Shown here: positions 9,326 to 17,994 of the stretch, piece after piece
Layout: the number at the start of each line of letters is the position of its first letter
How positions within the stretch are numbered: position 1 is the first letter of the stretch
Origin: Cytophagaceae bacterium
GTDB lineage: Bacteria; Bacteroidota; Bacteroidia; Cytophagales; Cyclobacteriaceae
Direction: 5' to 3'
Length of the DNA: 64,000 nucleotides
NCBI GenBank assembly: GCA_006969745.1
Contig: CP030886.1
Location: 2,081,234 to 2,145,233 of the forward strand
The notes under the pieces: generated by a model
What the model saw: only the letters and a program-made list of their open reading frames with translations
Told to the model about the DNA's origin: nothing
Database searches by the model: none
Program-made: the position numbers and the translations under genes

Positions 9326-10126
9326 ATGAAAGCGCTTCTGCAGTTTATATTTTATGTAATTCTTGTTTTCATTCTCATTTCATCGGTTATTGATCTATTG
9401 AATGAAGAGGGAGTTGAAGCGGCGGTATGTTCGGACAATTATGTGGTAATCAATACGAGCAATGATCGCTTACATCAGCGAGATTGGGACATGGTAGACT
9501 ACTCTCATTCGTTTTGCGCAACCTACGAGTCAATAGAGCGGGTGAGTTTGTCTGCAGGAAAGAAAAGGAATGAAATAGTATTTGATCTAAACACTTACGA
9601 AAATCTGTGGGGAAGTATTTATGCTGAACTCGTAAGAGAAAGTCAATCTCACATCGATTTTTTGGTGGATTCATTGGCCGGCATTTCGCAACAAAAAGAA
9701 CTATCCAGAAGTGAGTTTGCAGAAATGATCGTCTCATTTGTTCAGGACATTCCGTACAGCTATGTACGTGTACAAGATTGCTCAGAAGCCAACAATAAAG
9801 GCAAACCGTGTATTGGTAACATAGCTTTTGGCCTGTTGTCGCCCTATGAATTTTTGCATTCATTGTATGGAGACTGTGATACTCGATCGGTACTGATATA
9901 TGCACTACTTGAAAAGCTGGGTTATGATCCCATGATAGTGGTGAGCAATGAATACGCACATGCCATGCTGGCCTTAAATATCCCAGCCAGTGGAGACCAT
10001 TTAAAGCATCAGGGAAAGAAATACTACTTTTGGGAAACTACGGGAAAAGGATGGCCAATAGGTATGCTTCCACCCAATTCAAATAATGTTAAATACTGGA
10101 AAATAGCCTTAGTCAATGGACGCTAA
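9326..10126 (+). CDS. Membrane-anchored transglutaminase-like protein
   Basis: The ATG at 9326 gives 266 residues starting MKALLQFIFYVILVF, a single N-terminal membrane segment; the open frame extends to a TTG at 9302 but the extra residues look non-coding. The rest appears periplasmic. A transglutaminase/papain-like triad is suggested by Cys in YGDCDTRS (about 183), His in EYAHAML (about 211) and the acidic residue in WETTGKGW (about 237). Spacing and order fit the transglutaminase-like superfamily, whose bacterial members are often proteases or amidases. The next gene overlaps by 11 bp, so a two-gene unit is likely. Confidence 0.72.
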   Translation: MKALLQFIFYVILVFILISSVIDLLNEEGVEAAVCSDNYVVINTSNDRLHQRDWDMVDYSHSFCATYESIERVSLSAGKKRNEIVFDLNTYENLWGSIYAELVRESQSHIDFLVDSLAGISQQKELSRSEFAEMIVSFVQDIPYSYVRVQDCSEANNKGKPCIGNIAFGLLSPYEFLHSLYGDCDTRSVLIYALLEKLGYDPMIVVSNEYAHAMLALNIPASGDHLKHQGKKYYFWETTGKGWPIGMLPPNSNNVKYWKIALVNGR

Positions 10127-10628
10127 CATCGCACTTTTAGCCATTATTGAAATCATTTCTGCCATCACGATTGGTATTTTCATCCTCGCATTAACCTATA
10201 AGATTGTTCAATGGGTAGGAAGGAAATACTATAAGATTCAAGATTATAATCTCTCGTACAGCATTTTTGTTTCTGCTATTATTATCTCCGTAGGTATCAT
10301 GATAAGTGGAATTGTTCAACCACTTATCTCTTCTTTTCGACTGTTAAATCAGCAGGCGGATAGCTTCAGTTTAGCATTTGAATACATTGCTACCGGTGCC
10401 ATTTATATTGCTATCGCTTATACTTCTACAATATTGATTGGACTAATCAGCACTTTTCTTTACAGTAAGCTTACTCCCATTGACGAATTTGAGGAGATAC
10501 GAAAGAATAATATTGGCGTCTCTCTCATCATCAGTAGCATTTTAATAACGCTCACGTTGCTGACCAAAGATGGAGTGATTCTTCTGATAGAAGCTATCAT
10601 CCCTTATCCTGAGCTGCCGCCTATTTAG
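10116..10628 (+). CDS. DUF350-like membrane protein
   Basis: A 170-residue hydrophobic protein with four predicted membrane helices. The segment FEEIRKNNIGVSLIISSIL, followed by another hydrophobic helix, matches the E-I-R-x-x-N pattern seen in DUF350 proteins. It starts inside the end of the transglutaminase-like gene (11-bp overlap), implying translational coupling and a joint membrane function. In other bacteria DUF350 genes sit next to membrane proteins or glutathionylspermidine-synthase-like genes; none of those is present. Family assignment is tentative. Its 3' end overlaps the convergent gene by 8 bp. Confidence 0.6.
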   Translation: MDANIALLAIIEIISAITIGIFILALTYKIVQWVGRKYYKIQDYNLSYSIFVSAIIISVGIMISGIVQPLISSFRLLNQQADSFSLAFEYIATGAIYIAIAYTSTILIGLISTFLYSKLTPIDEFEEIRKNNIGVSLIISSILITLTLLTKDGVILLIEAIIPYPELPPI

Positions 10629-11007
10629 TATTCAGCTTGTTTGCCAGTATGGAAACTTGCAGCTCCACTCTTTTTAATTCGCGTATCACAGCATTTTTAT
10701 TCATTTCCATGAAGTGGTACATTTTAAGAAATGAGACAGCCATCATTGCAAGAAAAGCACCAATTCCAAACTGTAGCATTTGTGTATTATCAACAGCGTA
10801 AAAAGCTCTATACCCACAGTATATTGCTATCCCGAATATGACAAATTGGAATACTACACTCATCACGTTGACCCATTTCATTTTGCCTTGAAATAGTCCA
10901 CCAAATTTTTGAAGTACATTCTGTTCTTCATAGGTATTAAAGAGGTCTAGTTCGTCTGCTGATAGCGCTTCTTTAATCATTTGATCAATTTCATTATTCG
11001 TTTTCAT
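10621..11007 (-). CDS. DUF6768-like membrane protein, putative regulator of the adjacent sigma factor
   Basis: A 128-residue protein with a soluble N-terminus (EIDQMIKEALSADEL), two membrane helices around residues 45-70 and 75-95, and a charged C-terminal helix. The architecture resembles small proteins (DUF6768) that follow ECF sigma genes in Bacteroidota. It overlaps the end of the upstream sigma gene by 14 bp, a strong sign of coupled translation. An anti-sigma or sigma-modulator role is inferred only from that arrangement; there is no recognisable zinc anti-sigma motif. Confidence 0.62.
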   Translation of the reverse strand: MKTNNEIDQMIKEALSADELDLFNTYEEQNVLQKFGGLFQGKMKWVNVMSVVFQFVIFGIAIYCGYRAFYAVDNTQMLQFGIGAFLAMMAVSFLKMYHFMEMNKNAVIRELKRVELQVSILANKLNTK

Positions 11008-11560
11008 TTTGATAAAGTTTATTTTCCAACATTTTTTTTAAATACTCTCGTCCACGAAATAATCGTGATTTTACTGTTCCAATAGGTAAGTCAAGTAAGC
11101 CACTGATAGTAGTTATTGATAGACTTTCTTGATAAAAGAGGTTGATAACTACTCGCTGCTCATCAGGGAGCAGATCGACTGCCTTTTTAAGTGAGCTTAG
11201 CGTTTCTTCGTTTGTGTGTTGATTCTTCTCCGTAAACTCCGTTTGAGCAGCCTGTCTTATTCCCTCACGCTTTCGATTCACCTGATTTGATCGAATCCAA
11301 TCTATTGCCATATGAGTAGCAATCCGTAGAGACCAACCTTGAAATGCCCTGGGATCTTTTAGTGTTCTTATTTTTTTGATGATTGCTATCCATGCTTCCT
11401 GTACAATGTCCTGGGTAGCAGTTGCATCTTTTGTGGTGTGGTAGACCCGACCCATCATTTTAGGATTCCAGCGTTTGACCAGGAGCTCAAAGGCTTTGCG
11501 ATCCCCTGACTGGCAATTGATCACCAGCCATTCCTCAATTATTTGATCCGTAGTTTTCAT
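10994..11560 (-). CDS. ECF-family RNA polymerase sigma factor
   Basis: A 188-residue ECF sigma factor. Region 2 covers residues 20-90 with the core-binding/-10 helix around DIVQEAWIAIIKKI and the ATHMAIDWIRSNQVNRKR segment; region 4 lies at 125-180 with the helix-turn-helix ISGLLDLPIGTVKSRLFRGREYL. Region 1.1 and region 3 are absent, as expected. The gene is translationally coupled to the downstream membrane protein that may control it. An inverted repeat lies directly upstream of its start codon. Target promoters cannot be assigned from this locus. Confidence 0.9.
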   Translation of the reverse strand: MKTTDQIIEEWLVINCQSGDRKAFELLVKRWNPKMMGRVYHTTKDATATQDIVQEAWIAIIKKIRTLKDPRAFQGWSLRIATHMAIDWIRSNQVNRKREGIRQAAQTEFTEKNQHTNEETLSSLKKAVDLLPDEQRVVINLFYQESLSITTISGLLDLPIGTVKSRLFRGREYLKKMLENKLYQNENE

Positions 11561-11565
11561 TAGCT

Positions 11566-11596
11566 AACCTTTAGTCGTGGAAAGCCGAAAAAGGTT
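11566..11596 (-). promoter_or_regulatory. Inverted repeat just upstream of the ECF sigma start
   Basis: AACCTTT (11566-11572) and AAAGGTT (11590-11596) are perfect 7-bp complementary arms with a 17-nt loop, ending 5 bp before the sigma start codon. It could be an operator or a leader hairpin affecting translation initiation. No U-tract follows, so it is not a terminator. Confidence 0.4.
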
Positions 11597-11652
11597 CAAT
11601 GAATTTTTATCAATCTACGGATTGATATCGAAAACATAGAAAAAAGTATCAA

Positions 11653-14265
11653 TTATTCATCACGAAGTACGTTGGCAGGATTCGTTCGCGCAGCATTCCT
11701 CGTTTGAGTTATGATCGTTAAGAAGCAGAGTAACATCAGGAATATAATGCTACCGCCAACTTCTACTATCGTAATCTCGGTACGATAAACTTGCTCTTCC
11801 AGGATCAACTTGTCAAACAGGAAATAGCAGATCGGAGAGCCGATAAGCACAGCTAAGACCACCATCTTGAAGAATCCTTTTGAAAGTAAGAATATGAGCA
11901 TGCGTTCGGAGGCTCCAAAGGTTTTCCGAATACCAATTTCTTTCATACGTGTTTGCGTAGAGTAAAGAGCCATACCAAACAAACCCAACGAACTTATAGA
12001 AATGGCAAGGAAACCCACAAACCCAAAAATCTTCATGAAGTCAACCAGAAACTTAAAATAGTCTTCGATTTGCTGTTCCATAAATTTGGCTTCTAGTCGA
12101 TGTTTCTTATCCAATGAATCCCAAACACCTTCCACTTTGTCAAGTGTGCCAATCATATCCGTACTGGAAATTTTAAGATTGGCATATTGGTATCGCCTGT
12201 CATTCCTCAGGACAAAGCTGTTAATGTGCTCTTCCAGGTTGGCGTAAATGATGTCTCGAATCACACCCACAATTTCTACGGATTGACCTTCTACATGAAA
12301 AACCGTTCCTAATGCCTCGGCGGGAGAGCTAAGCCCGAAGTTTTTAACAAAAGTTTCATTGACCAGCATAGTGGACTCTCGAAGCTTGTTTTCACCTGCT
12401 TCGAAATTTCGTCCAGCCAATAATTCAATGCCCATGTTATCTAAATAATTGTGGTCCACAAACAGATCATGGACCCATACGGTATCTTGATTTCTGGCAT
12501 CTACCAACTGGAGGTTGTTCCACGTACCTACTCCGGTAACGTATGAGGAGAACGATACTTCTGAGACTTCCGGAAGTTTTATAAATTCCGAACGAATAAT
12601 CTCTGGGTCGTTTCCTTGTAGGCTCACATTCAGGATATTTGACTTGTCAAAGCCCATATCCTTATTTAGAGAATACGTGTACTGTTTGTTGGTAATGACA
12701 ACTGCCATGACGAAGATGATGCTCAAAGTGAATTGAGCGACGATCAAACCCTTTCTGAAATTGATTCCTGAAAGTGTTTTCAACATTTTACCAGACCGTA
12801 AAGCATTGAGAGAACTAAGCCTGGAAAAGAAAAGTGAAGGACTCAGTCCGGCGATTAGTCCCGTGAGTATTGCGAAAACCAGAAACATGCCGATTAGTTG
12901 GGGTGACAACTCCAACCTGACCATTTCCTCTGCTCTTGGCAGCAATCCAATAAAGCCGACACGTAAAAAGCGAAAGAATACTATGCCCAGCCCAAGTGAA
13001 AAGAGCGAGAGGATGATAGCTTCTACTGTGAATTGACCAAAAATAGATGAACGACTGGCTCCATTCAATTTTCTTACACCCACTTCTCTTGCTCTACGAA
13101 GCGAACGAGCCATAGATAGGTTGGTGTAGTTAAAAATGGCAGAAAGCAAAATGGCGGATGCAATCACGGATAGAATGATGATGGGTAAATAGATCATTTT
13201 GGGACCAATAGAATCGCTGATATCCGGTCCGGGCACAATTTGGTTTATCGGCTGAAGTTCGAAAGAAGCAGTGAAGTTTTCCTGATCTTGAAAGAACGTA
13301 GGAGCTGTTGTTTTAAGCCAGGATTCCACGTTGGCCTTTTGGGCATTGTCAGTGATGTAGATGTAATTATAATAGCGATCGAGATTTTCCCATTGCTCGT
13401 GGCTTTTAGCTAATACGCCCTGATTTGCCAACAGAGGCGTGGTGCTAATTGATACAATCGCCTCAAACTGTAGGTGGGAAAATTGGGGTGGATCGGCAAC
13501 AATCCCTGTCACCATAAAAGTACCCAACCCTTCAATTTCGATCGCCTCACCCACAGGGTCTTTTTCTTTGAATGTTTTTTCAACAAAGCTCTCAGAAAGC
13601 AGAACCGAAAAGGGCTCCTTAAGCGCAGTATTTTTATTGCCCTTAATCAGATCAAACGACAGGAAATCAAAGAAATGCTCGTCCGCATAGATGCCCTTCA
13701 GGAATATGTTTTTCTCATTGGCTGTGGCAGTTCCCTGCATTCTTCTTCCAAGGTTTGTTACTTGTATTCCGGAAATGTGTTGCATCATTTCCTGTCCTAA
13801 GTAGCGCGGAGACGAAGCTTGGACATCAAGAGGCCTTGATTGATAAACAGGAGAAGAGATTACTCGGTAGACTTCATGCTTGTGTTCATGAAATTCATCA
13901 AACTTGAGCAGATCGGTGATCATCCCGATGACTAACAACCCAGCAGACATGGCCACAGATAGGCTGAAAATATTGATGAAAGAAAACAGCTTTTGACGCT
14001 TCAAATTACGTAGAGAAATGGTCACGTAGCTTCCAAGCAAAGCTGCTTGATAGCCCGGTCCCGAGGTTGGTTTGCTTACCACAGAAGGACGAAGCATTTT
14101 TAGGACTTCCAGAGTGTAAATCCGACGAGCCTTATTTAGTCCATGTTTCTCTTTATTTCTGAGAAATGTTTCTTCCAGGTCTCCTTCCAGCTCTTCAAAA
14201 ACGGGATCTTTGCAAAACCACTTAAATAGCCGATAGGCGAATGACGGTATCTCCGGATGTTTCAT
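11653..14265 (-). CDS. FtsX/MacB-type ABC transporter permease with N-terminal prefix domain
   Basis: About 870 residues from ATG 14265; a longer form from GTG 14322 would overlap the PadR gene and adds a non-conserved extension. Residues 1-60 form the permease prefix domain (FAYRLFKWFCKDPVFEELE, GDLEETF). Then comes a MacB-like periplasmic core between the first helix (about 80-100) and an FtsX domain near 365-480, and a second core/FtsX unit to the C-terminus (IKRxKEIGIRK-like turn at EIGIRKTFGAS). This double arrangement is typical of the Cytophagales family that pairs with PadR regulators. No ATPase is encoded beside it. Likely an efflux or lipoprotein-handling mechanotransducer; substrate unknown. 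Confidence 0.9.
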   Translation of the reverse strand: MKHPEIPSFAYRLFKWFCKDPVFEELEGDLEETFLRNKEKHGLNKARRIYTLEVLKMLRPSVVSKPTSGPGYQAALLGSYVTISLRNLKRQKLFSFINIFSLSVAMSAGLLVIGMITDLLKFDEFHEHKHEVYRVISSPVYQSRPLDVQASSPRYLGQEMMQHISGIQVTNLGRRMQGTATANEKNIFLKGIYADEHFFDFLSFDLIKGNKNTALKEPFSVLLSESFVEKTFKEKDPVGEAIEIEGLGTFMVTGIVADPPQFSHLQFEAIVSISTTPLLANQGVLAKSHEQWENLDRYYNYIYITDNAQKANVESWLKTTAPTFFQDQENFTASFELQPINQIVPGPDISDSIGPKMIYLPIIILSVIASAILLSAIFNYTNLSMARSLRRAREVGVRKLNGASRSSIFGQFTVEAIILSLFSLGLGIVFFRFLRVGFIGLLPRAEEMVRLELSPQLIGMFLVFAILTGLIAGLSPSLFFSRLSSLNALRSGKMLKTLSGINFRKGLIVAQFTLSIIFVMAVVITNKQYTYSLNKDMGFDKSNILNVSLQGNDPEIIRSEFIKLPEVSEVSFSSYVTGVGTWNNLQLVDARNQDTVWVHDLFVDHNYLDNMGIELLAGRNFEAGENKLRESTMLVNETFVKNFGLSSPAEALGTVFHVEGQSVEIVGVIRDIIYANLEEHINSFVLRNDRRYQYANLKISSTDMIGTLDKVEGVWDSLDKKHRLEAKFMEQQIEDYFKFLVDFMKIFGFVGFLAISISSLGLFGMALYSTQTRMKEIGIRKTFGASERMLIFLLSKGFFKMVVLAVLIGSPICYFLFDKLILEEQVYRTEITIVEVGGSIIFLMLLCFLTIITQTRNAARTNPANVLRDE

Positions 14266-14294
14266 AGTATTTTGAGTTGTAGTCCATTTAATCT

Positions 14295-14615
14295 TTAAGT
14301 GAGTTTCGGGATTAGTCCCCACATACTTTCGCGCAGCTCTTTTGCTTCCTGTAAAGTTTCCAGTCCTTTATTGGTCACTTCATAAAAGCGTTTTCTCCTT
14401 CCTCCTCGTTCTGAAGTAGGCTCGCCATAACCGGAGGATATAAATCCCTTTTCCTCCAGTCGTGTTAATGCTGTGTGTAAGGCTCCCCGACTGATGGAGC
14501 GTTTCATGCGTCTGTCTATTTCATCCTGAATTGTCACGCCATAAGCGTTCTTTTCCAGTATGAGAATGCTTAGCATTACGATTTCCTGAAATTCTCCCAG
14601 ATGTGTTCCTTTCAT
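14295..14615 (-). CDS. PadR family transcriptional regulator
   Basis: A 106-residue PadR-type winged helix. It begins MKGTHLGEFQEIVMLSIL and carries the classic wing sequence LEEKGFISSGYGEPTSERGGRRKRFYEV, with the R-G-G-R/K-R-K-R-F/Y-Y core. It is 29 bp upstream of the FtsX/MacB permease and co-directional, so it probably regulates that permease and itself. The sequence is clearly homologous to the second PadR at 51 kb. The 9-mer ATCATTTAT occurs upstream of both (here minus strand, 14652-14660), a possible shared operator core. Confidence 0.92.
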   Translation of the reverse strand: MKGTHLGEFQEIVMLSILILEKNAYGVTIQDEIDRRMKRSISRGALHTALTRLEEKGFISSGYGEPTSERGGRRKRFYEVTNKGLETLQEAKELRESMWGLIPKLT

Positions 14616-14738
14616 GAGGTTTGTATTAGATTCTTAAATGGAGACGTAATAATAAATGATATGTTTCACAAATGGAGAAAAAATAAATAAAGAACCTTAG
14701 CCCACTCGAAAGTGTTGGCTACTCAAAACAAGGAGAAT

Positions 14739-15461
14739 ATGAACCCTTATTGCGATCCGGAAACCGGCATATGTACACCCTCCAGCTTTGAAGATCTGCA
14801 GTCGATCGGGCAAAATAAGCTGACGCAGAAAACGGAGATTATCTATGTAGGAGATCCGATGTGTTCATGGTGCTGGGGAATTTCTCCTGATTTGATAAAA
14901 CTCAGAGATTACTATCGGGATAAAGAAATTGGCTTCCGTGTGGTGGTAGGAGGATTGCGCCCTGGCGGAGGAGATGCCTGGGATGACCAAATGAAGGATT
15001 TTCTAAAAGAGCATTGGGGACATGTAAATGAGATGAGCGGACAGCCGTTTGGATACAAGCTAATGGAGCTTGAAGATTTCAATTACGATACAGAGCCAGC
15101 TTGTAGGGCAGTAGTAGCTGCTCGGCCATTAGTTGGAGATGGTGAAATGGAATTCTTCGAAGAGATTCAACGAAAATTCTACGTTGAATCCGAAGATCCG
15201 GGTATCATCCAATTCTATGAGAGTATTTGCAAAAAATTTGAAATTGATTTCTCGAAATTTAAAGCTCGATTTGAAGCCGAGGACGTTCGTTACGAAACAC
15301 GAAATGAGTTTGCACTCAACCGGCAGTGGGGAGTTCAAGGTTATCCTACAATTGTATTGCTTCATCAGGATCAGCTTTTCATGATTGCTCATGGGTACGC
15401 CACATTCGATCAGATGAAAGCTCAAATCTCTAAAACTATGGAGCAAGTGGCGAAAGGTTAA
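14739..15461 (+). CDS. DsbA family (FrnE-like) oxidoreductase
   Basis: A 240-residue thioredoxin-fold protein of the DSBA/FrnE type. The redox motif is CSWC (DPMCSWCWGISPDL) near residue 42, the cis-Pro loop is GVQGYPTIVLL, and an inserted helical domain of about 100 residues lies between, with YDTEPACRAVVAAR as in FrnE. I start at ATG 14739 (MNPYCDPETG), preceded by AGGAGA; a GTG at 14712 gives a longer form. No signal peptide is present, so it is probably cytoplasmic, where FrnE-like proteins act in disulfide isomerisation or oxidative-stress repair. An extra Cys pair lies in the N-terminal CDPETGIC. Confidence 0.85.
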   Translation: MNPYCDPETGICTPSSFEDLQSIGQNKLTQKTEIIYVGDPMCSWCWGISPDLIKLRDYYRDKEIGFRVVVGGLRPGGGDAWDDQMKDFLKEHWGHVNEMSGQPFGYKLMELEDFNYDTEPACRAVVAARPLVGDGEMEFFEEIQRKFYVESEDPGIIQFYESICKKFEIDFSKFKARFEAEDVRYETRNEFALNRQWGVQGYPTIVLLHQDQLFMIAHGYATFDQMKAQISKTMEQVAKG

Positions 15462-15601
15462 TTCAGAAAAAGTGCCTTAGGCAATTAAAAAAATGGGTTC
15501 CCCCAAGCACTTAGACTTTGTTTTCACTTTTTGTCAAAAGCCTTAGGGGAGCAAGTGGCAGGTCAGTACTTAGCATCAACCAAATTGATAACTGACCCAA
15601 A

Positions 15602-16591
15602 ATGAAAACTAGAATTTCGATCATCACATTAATTGCATTCAATCTCTGTTTTGCCCAGAAGGTTGTTTACTTCCCAGGCTTTGAACTCATAAATATGGAA
15701 CCCACCAATGGGCTACAGTATTCTACCTCAAAGCTGATTAAGTCTTACATCGAAGACAACCATGACTATACTATCATGCTGGACGAACGGATTGGTGCTG
15801 GAGGATACCTTGACCGAGAACCATTATCTACCTCTGTTTCCAAGGCGACAGAAATGAATGCCCGCTACTTTATGACAGGAGAGATCCATTATCTCCAAGG
15901 TGTCTATATCATTTCGCTTGGTGTCTACGAGAGCACTAGCCGACAGCAGGTCTGGCATGACATGGCCAAAGGTGCAGCTGAGCAAGACCTGGATCCATTG
16001 CTTTCAAGACTTGGTCGATCCTTCTTCACCAACCGCACAGCTAAGACTGATATTGAAATTGATGAAGTTACCGAATATGATCAGCAAGGTGTGGAACTTG
16101 CACAGATCAAAGTAAACCACTTCATGGGCGTGATGCTTGGTGGGAAAGCAATTCCCAACGAAAGTATCCTTTCTGGATTTGGACTTGCATATACCTACGA
16201 TGCGTCTACCTTCCTTTTCAATTTGGATTTTGAGTTGTTTCCATCATCCAACCTTTCGGTCAATCATCGATCTCCTGATCGATTATTGCATAGTGGAAAT
16301 GTTAGTTTGGGTGTGACCTATCCACTCTCTCGAAAGCGAACAACCTTCTACATCAATGGTGGGATGGAATATGGTTACACACAAATCAACGATTCCGAAT
16401 ATGACATTGAGTATCACACCACACAATCAGGTATTGGTGCTTACTTCGGAGGAGGATTGATGATCAATCGAAACTCTACTGTCAATCTTAGAATATTTAC
16501 TGCTGTTTCGGTTCCATTTTATAGGGTAGATGATACCAACGTGACAGGAGTCAAATTCGGGATTGTGACTTCCTTTGCAAGAAAAAAGTAA
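15602..16591 (+). CDS. Secreted two-domain protein: TolB/CsgG-like N-terminus and beta-barrel-like C-terminus
   Basis: 329 residues with a signal peptide (cleavage likely after CFAQ, residue 19). Residues 20-150 (VVYFPGFELINMEP, ATEMNARYFMTGEIHYLQGVYIISL, LLSRLGRSFF) look like the alpha/beta domain of TolB-N/CsgG-type proteins that measure or assemble envelope components. Residues 165-329 alternate hydrophobic and polar residues with aromatic girdles (FTAVSVPFYRVDD, VKFGIVTSFARKK), like an outer-membrane beta-barrel ending in a basic tail. I do not recognise a named family; the domain reading is by pattern. It stands alone, with 140 bp upstream containing imperfect stems and a 2-kb repeat cluster downstream. 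Confidence 0.65.
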   Translation: MKTRISIITLIAFNLCFAQKVVYFPGFELINMEPTNGLQYSTSKLIKSYIEDNHDYTIMLDERIGAGGYLDREPLSTSVSKATEMNARYFMTGEIHYLQGVYIISLGVYESTSRQQVWHDMAKGAAEQDLDPLLSRLGRSFFTNRTAKTDIEIDEVTEYDQQGVELAQIKVNHFMGVMLGGKAIPNESILSGFGLAYTYDASTFLFNLDFELFPSSNLSVNHRSPDRLLHSGNVSLGVTYPLSRKRTTFYINGGMEYGYTQINDSEYDIEYHTTQSGIGAYFGGGLMINRNSTVNLRIFTAVSVPFYRVDDTNVTGVKFGIVTSFARKK

Positions 16592-17074
16592 GTGGCTATC
16601 TGAATATCATTTTTGAGCGCAGCGAAGAATTTTCAATATTTTATTGTTAATAAACAGTACGGGAGATGCTTCATTCCTCAGCATGACAGCCCAGAACAAA
16701 GTTTTTAAAACTCTAATTATTACACCTAGAACCTAATTAGGTAGTGTCATTCTGAGCGCAGCGAAGAATCTACAACCCTTATGGCTTCCTTCACTCTTAA
16801 ATGAGATGCTTCATTCCTCAGCATGACAACCCAGAACAAAGCTTGAAAACCTCTCATAAATTACCGCATAGAACTTAACTAGGAGTGTCATTCTGAGCGC
16901 AGCGAAGAATCTATGCCCTTCGTTAGTTCCAATAAGTCTTCAGAGCTGTGCCTCAACCTAACGCAGGCAGGCATGACAACCCAGGATAAGTTCTGGACAT
17001 CACATTTACATTTAGAATGATTGTTTTATAGAATGTCAATCATAACACAGCGAAGAATCTCATATTTTAGACAT

Positions 17075-17374
17075 GTGAAAAATCACAATTACTTTACCTA
17101 CATCACAACTAATAGATCAAAAAAGGTTCTTTACACTGGAATGACAAATGATCTATTGGCTCGCTTGAATCAGCATAAATCAGATGCATATAGCGATAAA
17201 AAGACCTTTGCTGGAAAATATAATTGCTTCTACCTTCTGTATTGGGAAAGGCATCAGTATGTTAATCATGCAATTGAGAGGGAAAAAGAAATCAAAGGCT
17301 GGAAACGATTCAAGAAGGAAAACCTAATCAATAAATTTAATCCGGAGTGGAGGTTTTTGAATGATGAAATTTAA
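17075..17374 (+). CDS. GIY-YIG nuclease domain protein, copy 1
   Basis: About 99 residues from GTG 17075, which yields the family-typical N-terminus KNHNYFTYITTN. The open frame extends to TTG 17021, but that extension translates the repeat arm (CACAGCGAAGAATCT) and is unlikely to be protein. The GIY-YIG core is visible as YFTYI...VLYTGMTND, followed by LLARLNQHKS, the Arg/His helix, then ERHQYVNHAIEREKEIKGW with the catalytic Glu, and a basic C-terminus ending in NPEWRFL. It belongs to the short stand-alone UvrC-like/YhbQ-like group. It is embedded in, and bounded on both sides by, arms of the palindromic repeat. ATG at 17073 is followed at once by TGA, so a 2-bp insertion may have disturbed an original ATG. 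Confidence 0.85.
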   Translation: MKNHNYFTYITTNRSKKVLYTGMTNDLLARLNQHKSDAYSDKKTFAGKYNCFYLLYWERHQYVNHAIEREKEIKGWKRFKKENLINKFNPEWRFLNDEI

Positions 17375-17694
17375 TAAACAATGCTATCCTGAGCACAGTT
17401 AAGATATTCTTCAATACAATGTAGAGATGCTTCGTTCCTCAGCATGACAACCCAGAACAAAGTTTTTAAAACTCTAATTATTACACCTAGAACCTAATTA
17501 GGTAGTGTCATTCTGGGCGTAGTGAAGAATCTATGCCCTTCGTTAGTTCCAATAAGTCTTCAGAGCTGTGCCTCAACCTAACGCAGGCAGGCATGACAAC
17601 CCAGGATAAGTTCTGGACATCACATTTACATTTAGAATGATTGTTTTATAGAATGTCAATCATAACACAGCGAAGAATCTCATATTTTAGACAT

Positions 17695-17994
17695 GTGAAA
17701 AATCACAATTACTTTACCTACATCACAACTAATAGATCAAAAAAGGTTCTTTACACTGGAATGACAAATGATCTATTGGCTCGCTTGAATCAGCATAAAT
17801 CAGATGCATATAGCGATAAAAAGACCTTTGCTGGAAAATATAATTGCTTCTACCTTCTGTATTGGGAAAGGCATCAGTATGTTAATCATGCAATTGAGAG
17901 GGAAAAAGAAATCAAAGGCTGGAAACGATTCAAGAAGGAAAACCTAATCAATAAATTTAATCCGGAGTGGAGGTTTTTGAATGATGAAATTTAA
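17695..17994 (+). CDS. GIY-YIG nuclease domain protein, copy 2 (identical to copy 1)
   Basis: This is the exact duplicate of the gene 620 bp upstream, with identical nucleotides across the coding region and both flanks. All nuclease motifs (VLYTGMTND, LNQHK, AIEREKEIKGW) are therefore intact in both copies and neither has begun to diverge. The start is again best placed at GTG. Two intact identical genes raise dosage, or they are a transient by-product of repeat recombination. Its downstream flank continues into further repeat units up to the monooxygenase gene. Confidence 0.85.
   Translation: MKNHNYFTYITTNRSKKVLYTGMTNDLLARLNQHKSDAYSDKKTFAGKYNCFYLLYWERHQYVNHAIEREKEIKGWKRFKKENLINKFNPEWRFLNDEI

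Noticed and set aside
9450..9959. 169-codon minus-strand frame opposite the transglutaminase-like gene
   Set aside because: Shadow of the real gene; composition is Cys/His-rich without a domain pattern.
15462..15601. Imperfect stem (CCCCCAAG ... CTTAGGGG) before the two-domain secreted protein gene
   Set aside because: Pairing is weak and no riboswitch class matches; not enough to call a structured RNA.
17021..17074. N-terminal extension of the GIY-YIG frame from TTG
   Set aside because: It translates a repeat arm and adds residues absent from the family; GTG 17075 fits better.
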